This document shows positions 33,339 through 41,975 of a DNA stretch of 64,000 bases, in pieces (positions within the stretch are counted from its first letter, which is position 1; each line of letters begins with the position of its first letter). The stretch comes from Microvirga sp. TS319 (GTDB taxonomy: Bacteria; Pseudomonadota; Alphaproteobacteria; Rhizobiales; Beijerinckiaceae): NCBI RefSeq assembly GCF_041276405.1, contig NZ_JBGGGT010000002.1, positions 1,153,001-1,217,000 of the forward strand, written 5' to 3'. Under the pieces are notes generated by a model. The model saw nothing but the letters and a program-made list of their open reading frames with translations, was not told where the DNA came from and did not search any database. The translations under genes were made by a program, and so were the position numbers.

Positions 33339-33911
33339 TCACGTCCTGCCCATCGTGTAGAACTCGTCGTTCGGGCGCATGTTCGTGACGTTGGCGAGGC
33401 GGTTTGACATGCCGAAGAAGGCCGCGATTGCGGCGATGTCCCAGGCGTCTTCCTCACTGAAGCCGTGGCTGCGCAACTGCGCCAGGTCGGCCTCGTCGAC
33501 CGAATAGGCCTCGAAGGCGACAGTCATTGCAAAGTCGAGCATCGCCTTCTGCCGGTCCGTGATATCGGCCTTCCGGTAGTTGATCGCGACCTGATCGGCG
33601 ATCAGCGGGTCCTTCGCCCTGATGCGCAGGATCGCCCCGTGAGCCACCACGCAGTACTGGCATTGGTTGGCGTTGCTCGTCGCGACCACGATCATCTCAC
33701 GCTCCGCCTTGGTGAGGTTCCCGGGCTTGTCCATCAGGGCATCGTGGTAGGCGAAGAAGGCGCGAAACTCGTCGGGGCGGCGGGCCAGGACGAGAAAGAC
33801 GTTCGGCACGAAACCGGACTTTTCCTGAACGGCCAGGATGCGCGCCCGAATGTCCTCCGGCAGGTCCGCGATCTCCGGCGTGGGGAAACGGCTGATGGGG
33901 GCCTTGCTCAT
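33339..33911 (-). CDS. peroxidase-related (AhpD/carboxymuconolactone decarboxylase-type) protein
   Basis: A 190-residue protein from the ATG giving MSKAPISRFPTPEIADLP. The redox motif CQYCVVAHG (CxxC plus His) lies in the conserved AhpD-fold segment TKAEREMIVVATSNANQC. Length and the EFYTMGR ending match the peroxidase-related-enzyme group of this superfamily. It would reduce peroxides using the cysteine pair; its physiological partner is unknown. It is divergent from the crotonase-family gene at 34033. Confidence 0.85.
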   Translation of the reverse strand: MSKAPISRFPTPEIADLPEDIRARILAVQEKSGFVPNVFLVLARRPDEFRAFFAYHDALMDKPGNLTKAEREMIVVATSNANQCQYCVVAHGAILRIRAKDPLIADQVAINYRKADITDRQKAMLDFAMTVAFEAYSVDEADLAQLRSHGFSEEDAWDIAAIAAFFGMSNRLANVTNMRPNDEFYTMGRT

Positions 33912-34032
33912 GAGGGGCTTCCTTCCTGTCACATGACCGCAGACGAAAGGCTGCGGCGTCGATGGGGCCTCAGCTTATTCAGCTTGGCTCCCAGGGACAA
34001 CGTGCTTAAATTTGCGGCAGGGGAGAGGATCC

Positions 34033-34830
34033 ATGAGCGCGCAGATAGCTTCCGATGAGCCCATCCTGACCCGCGACGAGCGGGAAGGGGTCGTGACACT
34101 GACGCTGAACCGGCCGGGTCAGTACAATGCCCTGTCTGAGGAGATGCTGCGGGCCTTGCAGCGGAACCTGGACGAGCTTGCCGCCGACGGGGCCGTCCGC
34201 TGCGTCGTGATCGCCGCTGCAGGCAAGGCGTTCTGCGCAGGGCACGATCTCAAGCAGATGCGGTCCCATCCACACCAGGACTATTACGAGGATCTGTTCG
34301 AGCGCTGCGGGCGCGTCATGCAGAGCATCGTGAACCTGCCGGTTCCGGTGATCGCCCGCGTGCAGGGCATGGCGACCGCCGCAGGGTGCCAGCTGGTGGC
34401 GTCCTGCGACCTTGCGGTTGCGGCCGAGAGCGCGACATTCGCCGTCTCAGGAATCAATGTCGGTCTTTTCTGCTCCACTCCGGCGGTCGCGCTCTCGCGC
34501 AACGTTGCGCCCAAGCAGGCCTTCGAGATGCTGGTGACGGGGCGCTTCGTCTCGGCCTCCGAGGCCCTCTCGTACGGCCTGATCAACCGCGTGGCTCCGG
34601 ATGCCGAACTCGATGCCGCCGTGGCGTCTCTGACAGTGGAGATCTGTGCCAAGAGCCCGGTCGCGATCCGCACCGGGAAGGCCATGTTCGGCCGCCAGCG
34701 GAGCATGAGCCTGGAGGAGGCCTATGCCTATGCCGGCCAGGTGATGGCCTGCAACATGATGGCCGAGGATGCGGCGGAAGGGATCGATGCCTTCATCGGC
34801 AAGCGCAAACCGGTGTGGAAGGGGCGCTGA
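34033..34830 (+). CDS. crotonase-family protein (ECHDC3-like)
   Basis: A 265-residue enoyl-CoA hydratase/isomerase fold, start supported by GGGAGAGG upstream. The oxyanion-hole segments are AGHDLKQM and ATAAGCQLV. Where classic hydratases have the first catalytic Glu in GQPEI, this protein has AVSGINVGLFCSTPA, the form seen in ECHDC3-like members; the second Glu (AFEMLVTG) is kept. So it may not be a normal hydratase. It ends 10 bases from the convergent acyl-CoA synthetase, suggesting joint use on an acyl-CoA. Confidence 0.85.
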   Translation: MSAQIASDEPILTRDEREGVVTLTLNRPGQYNALSEEMLRALQRNLDELAADGAVRCVVIAAAGKAFCAGHDLKQMRSHPHQDYYEDLFERCGRVMQSIVNLPVPVIARVQGMATAAGCQLVASCDLAVAAESATFAVSGINVGLFCSTPAVALSRNVAPKQAFEMLVTGRFVSASEALSYGLINRVAPDAELDAAVASLTVEICAKSPVAIRTGKAMFGRQRSMSLEEAYAYAGQVMACNMMAEDAAEGIDAFIGKRKPVWKGR

Positions 34831-34840
34831 GGAGCTGTCC

Positions 34841-36481
34841 TCAAGCCGCCCCGGCATGCGCCCGCGCCATCTCGCGGAGCTGGAATTTCTGGATCTTTCC
34901 AGTGGACGTCTTCGGCAGCTCGGCGAAAATCACCGTGCGCGGACATTTGAAGGAGGCGAGATGGTGTCGGCACCAGGCGATGAGATCCTCGGCCGTCGCT
35001 GATTGATCCGCCCTGAGTTCCACGAAGGCGCAAGGCGTCTCGCCCCATTTCTGATCGGGCATCGCGACGACGGCGACGGCTTGAACCGCAGGGTGCTTGT
35101 AGAGGGCATCCTCCACCTCGATGGAAGAAATGTTCTCGCCGCCGGAGATGATGATGTCCTTCGAGCGATCCTTCAGCTGCACATAGCCGTCGGGATACTT
35201 CACGCCGAGGTCGCCGGAATGGAACCAGCCGCCGGCAAAGGCCTTCTCGGTCGCGGCGGGATTTTTCAGATAGCCCTTCATCACCACATTGCCGCGGAAC
35301 ATGACCTCGCCGAGGGTCTTGCCATCCGCAGGCACGGGCCGCATCGTGTCCGGGTCGAGCACGTCGAGCGCCTCGAGCACCGGATAGCGCACGCCTTGGC
35401 GGGCCTTCTTGGCGGCATATTCCGCGGGCGACAGCCGGTCCCAGTCCTCATGCCATTCATTGACGACGGCCGGACCGTAAACCTCCGTCAGGCCGTAGAG
35501 ATGGGTCACGTCGAAGCCCGCCTCCTTCATGGCGGCCAGCACGGCCTCCGGCGGAGGGGCTGCCGCCGTCATGAAGCGGACCACATGAGGAAGCGGGCGC
35601 TTTTCCGTGGCCGGTGCATTGAGAAGAGTCGACATGACGATGGGGGCGCCGCACAGATGGGTGACCTTGTGGTCGGCCAGAGCGTCATACATCGGCTTCG
35701 CGCGGACGGCGCGCAGGCAGACATGCGTTCCGGCGACGATCGACAGCGACCAGGGGAAGCACCAGCCGTTGCAGTGGAACATGGGCAGCGTCCACAAATA
35801 CACGGGATGCTGGCTCATGGCGCCGGTCACGATATTCCCCATCGCGAGCAGATATGCGCCGCGATGGTGATAGACGACCCCCTTCGGATCGCCCGTCGTG
35901 CCGGAGGTGTAGTTCAGGGTGATGGCGTCCCACTCGTCGCCGGGCAGTTTCCAGGCGAACTCGGGATCGCCCTCGGCCAGAAGATCTTCGTATTCGAGTT
36001 CGCCCAGGAGATCGCCCGAGCCGGTGAATTCCGGATCGTCGTAATCGATGACGAGCGGCCTGACGGACGTCATGGCGAGGGCTGCCTTCACGACGTTCGA
36101 GAATTCCCGGTCCGTGATGAGCACCTTCGCGTCGCTGTGCTCGAGGGAGAACGCGATGACCTTGGCGTCGAGACGGGTGTTCAGCGTATTGAGCACCGCG
36201 CCCGCCATGGGCACGCCATAGTGGCATTCGAGCATCGCCGGCGTATTGGGAAGGATGACAGACACCGTGTCGCCGCGCCCGATGCCCCGCCGGACCAGCG
36301 CCGAAGCCAGGCGCCTGGAACGGGCATAGAACTCGCGGTAGCTGCGCTTCAGCGGGCCATGGATGATGGCCGTCTGCTCAGGGTGAACGCTCGCGGCGCG
36401 CTCCAGGAACGAGAGGGGCGTCAGTGGCTGATGGTTCGCCGGATTCTTGTCGAGGTTCGTATCGTAAACAGTCGAAGTCAC
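34841..36481 (-). CDS. AMP-forming acyl-CoA synthetase
   Basis: A 546-residue adenylating enzyme. The P-loop is LNYTSGTTGDPKGVVYHHRG near residue 190, the A5 motif is HLYGLTEVYGP, and the hinge and C-terminal lysine region is KDIIISGGENISSIEVED to TSTGKIQKF. Length and motifs match the medium-chain/aromatic acyl-CoA synthetase group. Exact substrate is not clear. Convergent with the crotonase-family gene. Confidence 0.9.
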   Translation of the reverse strand: MTSTVYDTNLDKNPANHQPLTPLSFLERAASVHPEQTAIIHGPLKRSYREFYARSRRLASALVRRGIGRGDTVSVILPNTPAMLECHYGVPMAGAVLNTLNTRLDAKVIAFSLEHSDAKVLITDREFSNVVKAALAMTSVRPLVIDYDDPEFTGSGDLLGELEYEDLLAEGDPEFAWKLPGDEWDAITLNYTSGTTGDPKGVVYHHRGAYLLAMGNIVTGAMSQHPVYLWTLPMFHCNGWCFPWSLSIVAGTHVCLRAVRAKPMYDALADHKVTHLCGAPIVMSTLLNAPATEKRPLPHVVRFMTAAAPPPEAVLAAMKEAGFDVTHLYGLTEVYGPAVVNEWHEDWDRLSPAEYAAKKARQGVRYPVLEALDVLDPDTMRPVPADGKTLGEVMFRGNVVMKGYLKNPAATEKAFAGGWFHSGDLGVKYPDGYVQLKDRSKDIIISGGENISSIEVEDALYKHPAVQAVAVVAMPDQKWGETPCAFVELRADQSATAEDLIAWCRHHLASFKCPRTVIFAELPKTSTGKIQKFQLREMARAHAGAA

Positions 36482-36601
36482 GAGCGTTTCCCCAGTGGCT
36501 GCCGACGGAGGGCCCTGGGCCCAGGGCTCGACAGGATGTTCTTGTATATCCCTATCCTATCAAAAGCGTATGCACCCGTCTAAGGTGTCTATAGGGCATG
36601 T

Positions 36602-36727
36602 GCCGTGGCAATAGAGCAAGGCCACGCTGAGGCGGCTTTTCTGCCGGCCGATCTGCCGCACCGCGAGCATGACCGACGCGGCCGGGAGTTCGACGATGGT
36701 GTCCACTTTCTCCACGTCGATCAAGCG
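36602..36727 (-). pseudogene. relic of a branched-chain-type ABC substrate-binding protein
   Basis: The minus strand reads RLIDVEKVDTIVELPAASV then MLAVRQIGRQKSR, closely matching the W/R-x-D-x-E-K-V-D-x-I-x-E-L-P-x-S-S-V-x-L-A-V-x-x-I-A segment of periplasmic Leu/Ile/Val-type binding proteins. Sequence on both sides is out of frame or unrelated. Only some 40 codons survive. The rest of 36482-36836 shows nothing else. Confidence 0.5.
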
Positions 36728-36836
36728 ATGGGGTACGGCAGGGCCGACAACCGGTCAATTTTGACGGTCGCCGGCGAGGGGCTCGATAGGCCTGCCGAGC
36801 ACCTCGCCGGGCCGCGATGATCTCCGCTCGGCCCCG

Positions 36837-38033
36837 CTAGAGCGGAAGGTTCCGAAGGGCCGATACCGCCGTCATCACGCCGCGCAGTTCGGCGAGCCCC
36901 TTCAGGCGGCCGATGGCCGGATAGCCCGGATGGGTGGGCTTGCCCACATCGTCGAGGAGTTCGTGGCCATGGTCCGGGCGCATCGGAATGCGCCAGCGTT
37001 CCTCGCCAGAATCCTTCCGGCGCTTCTGCTCCTCCAGGAGAGCGGTGACGACGGCGACCATGTCGGTGTCGCCGCCGAGATGATCCGCCTCCATGAACGA
37101 GCCGTCCGGATCCTTTGCGACATTGCGCAGGTGAGCGAACCAGATGCGGTTTGCAAAGCGCCTCGCGATGGCGGGCACGTCGTTCGACGGACCGGCTCCG
37201 AGCGAACCGCTGCAGAGCGTAATCCCGTTCGCGGGCGAGTCGACGGCACCGACGATGAAGGCGAGATCGTCCGCGTTCGAAACAATGCGCGGCAGACCCA
37301 TCAGCGGACGCGGCGGATCGTCCGGATGGATGCACATGCGGATACCCACTTCCTCGGCGACGGGAACGACCTCGCGCAGGAAGCGCGCCAGGTTTTCACG
37401 CAGCGCGCTCGCGTCGATGCCGTCGTAGCGGCTGAGCATCGCGCGCAGGCCAGGGATGTCGTAGCGGTCATAGGCGCCCGGAAGGCCCGCCATGATGTTC
37501 GCGAGCAGCTTGTTGCGGTCGACTTCCGACGAGCGGTCGTACCATTCCTTCGCGCGAGCGAGGACGTCCGGGGTCTGCTCCTGCTCCGCGCCGGGGCGCT
37601 GCAGCATGAAGCAGTCGAATGCGGCGTATTCATGCGCGTTGAAGCGCAGCGCCGTTCCGCCGCCCGGGAGAGGGTAGGCGAGCTCGGTGCGGGTCCAGTC
37701 GACGACCGGCATGAAGTTGTAGCAGACGGTCTTGATGCCGCATTGCGCGAGATTGCGCAGGGACTGGCGGTAATTGTCGAACAGAACGGTGAGATCGCCT
37801 TCACCGATCTTGATGCTTTCATGGATCGGCAGGCTCTCGACCACGCTCCAGCGCAGGCCCAGCGATCGGTCGGCGGCGATTTCGGCTTTGCGCCTCTCGA
37901 TCTCTTCCACGCTCCAGACGACGCCGTAAGGAATGTGATGAAGCGCCGTCACGATTCCCGTCGCACCGGTCTGCCGGATATGGGGAAGGCGAACGGCATC
38001 ATCGGGGCCGAACCAGCGCCAGGTCTGTTCCAT
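36837..38033 (-). CDS. uxuA: mannonate dehydratase
   Basis: A 398-residue enzyme that removes water from D-mannonate to give 2-keto-3-deoxygluconate in D-glucuronate breakdown. The TIM-barrel signatures are MEQTWRWFGPDDAV at the start, YNFMPVVDWTRTEL in the middle, MCIHPDDPPRPLMGLPRIV with its metal-binding His and Asp, and RPDHGHELLDD near the end. Length matches bacterial UxuA. It is downstream of uxaA in the minus-strand arm of the hexuronate locus. Confidence 0.95.
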   Translation of the reverse strand: MEQTWRWFGPDDAVRLPHIRQTGATGIVTALHHIPYGVVWSVEEIERRKAEIAADRSLGLRWSVVESLPIHESIKIGEGDLTVLFDNYRQSLRNLAQCGIKTVCYNFMPVVDWTRTELAYPLPGGGTALRFNAHEYAAFDCFMLQRPGAEQEQTPDVLARAKEWYDRSSEVDRNKLLANIMAGLPGAYDRYDIPGLRAMLSRYDGIDASALRENLARFLREVVPVAEEVGIRMCIHPDDPPRPLMGLPRIVSNADDLAFIVGAVDSPANGITLCSGSLGAGPSNDVPAIARRFANRIWFAHLRNVAKDPDGSFMEADHLGGDTDMVAVVTALLEEQKRRKDSGEERWRIPMRPDHGHELLDDVGKPTHPGYPAIGRLKGLAELRGVMTAVSALRNLPL

Positions 38034-38099
38034 GGAAGCACCTTACAGTTTCAAGCCGACCTCTCGGATCGGCAGTTGAGGTTGAACTCTCGTTGTCGC

Positions 38100-39635
38100 C
38101 TACATCACCGCGCCGACCTGCCAGGGCAGGAACTCGGCGTCGCCATATCCGAGAAGCTCCGACTTGGAGCGCTCGCCCGAGGCGACCTTCAGGATCGTGT
38201 CGAAAATCTCCTGCCCCTTTTCGGCGATCGAAACGCCATCGAGGATATCGCCGCAATCGATGTCCATGTCGTCGATCATCCGCCGGTAGACATCGCTGTT
38301 GGTCGCGAGCTTGATCGAGGGCGTCGGCTTGCAGCCATAGGCAGAGCCGCGTCCGGTCGTGAAGCACAGGATATTCGCACCGCCCGCCACCTGTCCGGTC
38401 GCCGAGACCGGGTCGTAGCCGGGCGTGTCCATGAACACGAAGCCCTTCGCATTCACGGGCTCGGCATAGCGATACACATCCGTCAGCGTCGTCGTGCCGC
38501 CCTTTGCTGCCGCACCCAGGGATTTTTCGAGGATGGTCGTGAGGCCGCCCGCCTTGTTGCCCGGGGAGGGGTTGTTGTTCATCTCGCCCCTGTTGCGGGT
38601 CGTGTAATCCTCCCACCAGCGGATGAGATCCACGAGCTTCTCGCCGATCTCGCGCGTTGCCGCACGGCGGGTCAGGAGATGTTCCGCGCCGTAGATTTCG
38701 GGCGTTTCCGACAGGATTGCCGTGCCGCCATTTCGGACCAGAAGATCCGCGGCCGCCCCCAGAGCGGGGTTCGCCGTGATGCCCGAATAGCCGTCCGAGC
38801 CGCCGCATTGCAGGGCAAGAACCAATTCGGATGCCGGTACGGTCTCGCGTTGGACGCGGTTGGCGATGGGGAGCATATCGCGGATCGCCGCGAGGCCGGC
38901 TTCGACGGATTTACGCGTGCCGCCGGTTTCCTGGATCGTCAGGGACCGGAACGTGTCGGTCTCCTCGATGCGATAGAGCTCTTTCCAGCGCCCGATCTGA
39001 AAGACCTCGCAACCCAGACCTACCATGAGCACGCCCGCGATGTTGGGATTGGAGGCGTAGCCCCATTGCGTTCGCTTGAGGATCTCGGCGCCTTCGCCCT
39101 TCTGATCCATGCCACAGCCCGTGCCGTGCACCAGGGGGATGATGCCGTCGATATTCGGATACTCGTCGAGAAGACCTGAGCGCTCCGCCTCCCGTGCGAT
39201 GAAGCGGGCCACGGAGGCCGAACAGTTCACGCTGGTGAGGATCGCAAGGTAATTTCGTGTGCCGACCCTGCCGTTCGCGCGCCGATAACCTTCAAAGGTC
39301 GCACGGGCTTCGACCGGCAGCACGGCTTCCGATCGAGCCTCTTCGGCGAAACGATAATCGCGGGAGAACGCGTGCATCTCCACATTGTGTTCGTGGACCC
39401 ATTCGCCGGGTTCGACGGGCATTGAAGCAAAGCCGATGATCTGGCCGAACTTGAGGATCGCTTCCCCTTGCCCGATCGGCGCAACGGCCATCTTGTGGCC
39501 CTTGGGGACGCGGCTCTTGGCCATGACCCCGTGAACGGCCGCTCCAGGAGCGATGGGATCGACGGCCACGACAAGATTGTCGCGCTCATGGAGGCGCACG
39601 ATCCGCGGGGACGGGGCCTGCTTGTCCAACATCAT
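38100..39635 (-). CDS. uxaA: altronate dehydratase
   Basis: A 511-residue iron-dependent dehydratase converting D-altronate to 2-keto-3-deoxygluconate in D-galacturonate breakdown. The N-terminal SAF domain (about residues 1-95, VHGVMAKSRVPKGHKMAV) is joined to the C-terminal catalytic domain with GYRRANGRVGTRNYLAIL, LVHGTGCGMDQKGEG, ALQCGGSDGYSG and NILCFTTGRGSAYG. A related D-galactarate dehydratase is the alternative, but the uxuA/uxaC setting favours altronate. Confidence 0.92.
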   Translation of the reverse strand: MMLDKQAPSPRIVRLHERDNLVVAVDPIAPGAAVHGVMAKSRVPKGHKMAVAPIGQGEAILKFGQIIGFASMPVEPGEWVHEHNVEMHAFSRDYRFAEEARSEAVLPVEARATFEGYRRANGRVGTRNYLAILTSVNCSASVARFIAREAERSGLLDEYPNIDGIIPLVHGTGCGMDQKGEGAEILKRTQWGYASNPNIAGVLMVGLGCEVFQIGRWKELYRIEETDTFRSLTIQETGGTRKSVEAGLAAIRDMLPIANRVQRETVPASELVLALQCGGSDGYSGITANPALGAAADLLVRNGGTAILSETPEIYGAEHLLTRRAATREIGEKLVDLIRWWEDYTTRNRGEMNNNPSPGNKAGGLTTILEKSLGAAAKGGTTTLTDVYRYAEPVNAKGFVFMDTPGYDPVSATGQVAGGANILCFTTGRGSAYGCKPTPSIKLATNSDVYRRMIDDMDIDCGDILDGVSIAEKGQEIFDTILKVASGERSKSELLGYGDAEFLPWQVGAVM

Positions 39636-39674
39636 CGATCCTTCCGGCGCGCCCAGTCCATCAAGACGGATGGC

Positions 39675-40403
39675 TCAGGCGCTGAGAACGTCCGGAGACG
39701 GTTCTGTCTCCGATTCAAATAGATGCGGGTGCTGCGCGGCGAGTTCCGGCAGCGTACGCAGGATCTCACACAGGTGCTGGTGCATCGCCTCATGCGCGGC
39801 CACCGGATCCTTCTCCTTGATGGCCTTCACGATGAGAACGTGCTGCGCGAGCACCACATGGCGGGGGACGGCCTTCGTCATGTCGAGGAAACGCACGCGG
39901 TCCATCTGCGGCTTGATGTCCTCGATCATTCGCCATGCCGCGGGGCGGCCGGCCGTTTCGGCGAGCAGCCGGTGAAACTCTTCGTCGAGCGCGAGAAATT
40001 CTTCGGTCGAGGCGGAGCGCTGCGCGCGCCGCTGGCGGGTGAGGCTGGCATTCAGCTCTGCGAGACTGACGGGCGTCGCATTGACGGCTGCATCGCGCAC
40101 GACCGCGCATTCCACGGCTTCCCGGATGAAGCGGGCATCTTCGACGGCGGCTCGCGAAATCTTGACGACCTGGGTGCCCCGCTGAGGAAGAACGCGCACG
40201 AGCCCGGCTTCGCTCAGCTTGATCAGCGCCTCCCGGACCGGCGATCGGCTGACCCCGAACTTCTGGGCAAGGTCCTGCTCCGACAGCATCTCTCCCGGTG
40301 CAATCTGCATGGTCACGATGGCCTGACGCAAGGCGCGCGTGACCTGTCGGGCCATGGGCTCGCGGCTGATATCGAGCTTTGCAAGGGAGGGTCTATTAGT
40401 CAT
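39675..40403 (-). CDS. GntR-family (FadR-type) regulator of the hexuronate locus
   Basis: A 242-residue regulator from the ATG giving MTNRPSLAKLDIS; a GTG nine bases further up is possible. The winged helix is residues about 15-75 (GEMLSEQDLAQKFGVSRSPVREAL). The C-terminal all-helical FCD domain has the metal-ligand pattern EEFHRLLAETAGR to HVVLAQHVLIVKAI and HEAMHQHL. It is divergent from uxaC and upstream of uxaA and uxuA. Members of this type (UxuR/ExuR) bind a uronate and release the operator. Likely ligand: a hexuronate or its keto-deoxy product. Confidence 0.9.
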   Translation of the reverse strand: MTNRPSLAKLDISREPMARQVTRALRQAIVTMQIAPGEMLSEQDLAQKFGVSRSPVREALIKLSEAGLVRVLPQRGTQVVKISRAAVEDARFIREAVECAVVRDAAVNATPVSLAELNASLTRQRRAQRSASTEEFLALDEEFHRLLAETAGRPAAWRMIEDIKPQMDRVRFLDMTKAVPRHVVLAQHVLIVKAIKEKDPVAAHEAMHQHLCEILRTLPELAAQHPHLFESETEPSPDVLSA

Positions 40404-40419
40404 AAGTGGCACACTACCA

Positions 40420-40427
40420 TACTAGTA
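40420..40427. promoter_or_regulatory. candidate GntR operator
   Basis: TACTAGTA, an 8-base palindrome, lies 17 bases before the regulator start in the 118-bp divergent region shared with uxaC. Its size suits the core of FadR-subfamily sites, but the flanks are only partly symmetric. Confidence 0.4.
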
Positions 40428-40521
40428 GGCCATTGCAAAGCCGCTCCAATCGCTCTAATCTTCCCTGCACAATCTCGATAACTGACCGGGAAGGTCGAGC
40501 GTAACGTCTAGGGAGAAACCC

Positions 40522-41925
40522 ATGCTGATCCATCCGGACCGGCTGTTCCCCATCGAGCCTGCGGCGCGGGAGGTGGCGCGACGGCTCTATGAGGGAATCC
40601 GCGATCTGCCGATCGTCTCGCCGCATGGGCATACGGACCCGCGCTGGTACGCCGAGAACGAACCCTTCCCTGATCCGGCGACGCTGTTCGTCATTCCCGA
40701 TCATTACATTTTCCGGATGCTCTACAGCCAGGGCGTGAGCCTTGAGGATCTCGGCATTCCGACGCGGGACGGCGGGCCGGTCGAGCGCGATCCCCGTGCG
40801 ATCTGGCGGCGTTTTGCTGCGCATTACCATCTCTTCCGCGGAACGCCCACGCGCGCTTGGCTCGATCATACGTTCGCGACGCTGTTCGGCTTCACGGAAC
40901 GTCTCTGCGCCGACAATGCCGATGTCTATTACGACCGGATCGATGCGGCCCTGCGTACGCCGGAGTTTCGTCCCCGCGCTTTGTTCGAGCGCTTCCGCAT
41001 CGAGGCCATCGCCACGACGGAAAGCCCGCTCGATCCCTTGAAATATCACGAAATCATTCGTCAGTCGGGCTGGGGAGGGCGTGTCGTCACGGCTTATCGT
41101 CCGGATCCTGTCGTCGATCCCGAGTTCGAAGGATTCCGTGAGAACCTCGCCCGCTTCGGCGAGATTACGGGTTGCGATACCGCCACATGGAGCGGCTATC
41201 TGGAAGCGCATCGCAAGCGGCGCGCGTTCTTCCGCACGTACGGCGCGACCTCTACGGATCACGGGCATCCGACGGCGCGAACCGCCGATCTGTCGCGAGC
41301 GGATGCGGAGGCTCTGTTCCGGCGCGTCTCGACGGGGGAGGTCGGCCCCGAGGATGCCGAGCTGTTCCGCGCTCAGATGCTCACCGAGATGGCGGCCATG
41401 AGCGTCGAAGACGGCATGGTCATGCAGATCCATCCCGGCTCGTTCCGGAACCACAACGATGCGATCTTCGGCCGCTTCGGCCGCGACATGGGGGCCGACA
41501 TTCCCACGGGCACGGACTATGTCCGGGCTCTGAAGCCCCTCCTGGACAGGTTCGGCAACGAGCGCAACTTCACGCTCATTCTCTTCACGCTCGACGAGAC
41601 GAGCTATTCGCGCGAGCTCGCGCCGCTCGCGGGCCATTATCCTGCGCTCAAGCTCGGTCCGGCCTGGTGGTTCTTCGATGCGCCGGAGGGCATGCGCCGT
41701 TTCCGCGAGCTGACGACGGAAACGGCCGGTTTCTACAATACCGTCGGGTTCAACGACGATACCCGGGCCTATCTCTCGATCCCGGCCCGTCACGATGTGG
41801 CGCGCCGCGTGGATTGCGCCTTTCTGAGCCAACTCGTGACCACTCATCGCCTCGGCGAGGATGAGGCGCACGAGGTTGCCTACGATCTCGCATACCGCCT
41901 CGCGAAAGAGGCTTACAAGCTGTGA
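40522..41925 (+). CDS. uxaC: uronate isomerase
   Basis: A 467-residue amidohydrolase-fold enzyme converting D-glucuronate to D-fructuronate and D-galacturonate to D-tagaturonate. The metal site starts at SPHGHTDP (His35 and His37). IEAIATTESPLDPLKYH, MQIHPGSFRNHND and KLGPAWWFFDAPEGMRRF are signature segments. GGGAGA lies 6 bases before the ATG. It heads the rightward arm that also encodes a transporter and a fructuronate-reductase-type enzyme. Confidence 0.96.
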   Translation: MLIHPDRLFPIEPAAREVARRLYEGIRDLPIVSPHGHTDPRWYAENEPFPDPATLFVIPDHYIFRMLYSQGVSLEDLGIPTRDGGPVERDPRAIWRRFAAHYHLFRGTPTRAWLDHTFATLFGFTERLCADNADVYYDRIDAALRTPEFRPRALFERFRIEAIATTESPLDPLKYHEIIRQSGWGGRVVTAYRPDPVVDPEFEGFRENLARFGEITGCDTATWSGYLEAHRKRRAFFRTYGATSTDHGHPTARTADLSRADAEALFRRVSTGEVGPEDAELFRAQMLTEMAAMSVEDGMVMQIHPGSFRNHNDAIFGRFGRDMGADIPTGTDYVRALKPLLDRFGNERNFTLILFTLDETSYSRELAPLAGHYPALKLGPAWWFFDAPEGMRRFRELTTETAGFYNTVGFNDDTRAYLSIPARHDVARRVDCAFLSQLVTTHRLGEDEAHEVAYDLAYRLAKEAYKL

Positions 41926-41975
41926 GAACTGACGTGGCCGGCAAAGAGGCCAGTCGCACAGAACGGGAGGAAGAC

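Noticed and set aside
36930..39179. A 749-codon plus-strand frame opposite uxuA and uxaA
   Set aside because: Antisense to two clear dehydratase genes and spans the gap between them; no protein-like pattern.
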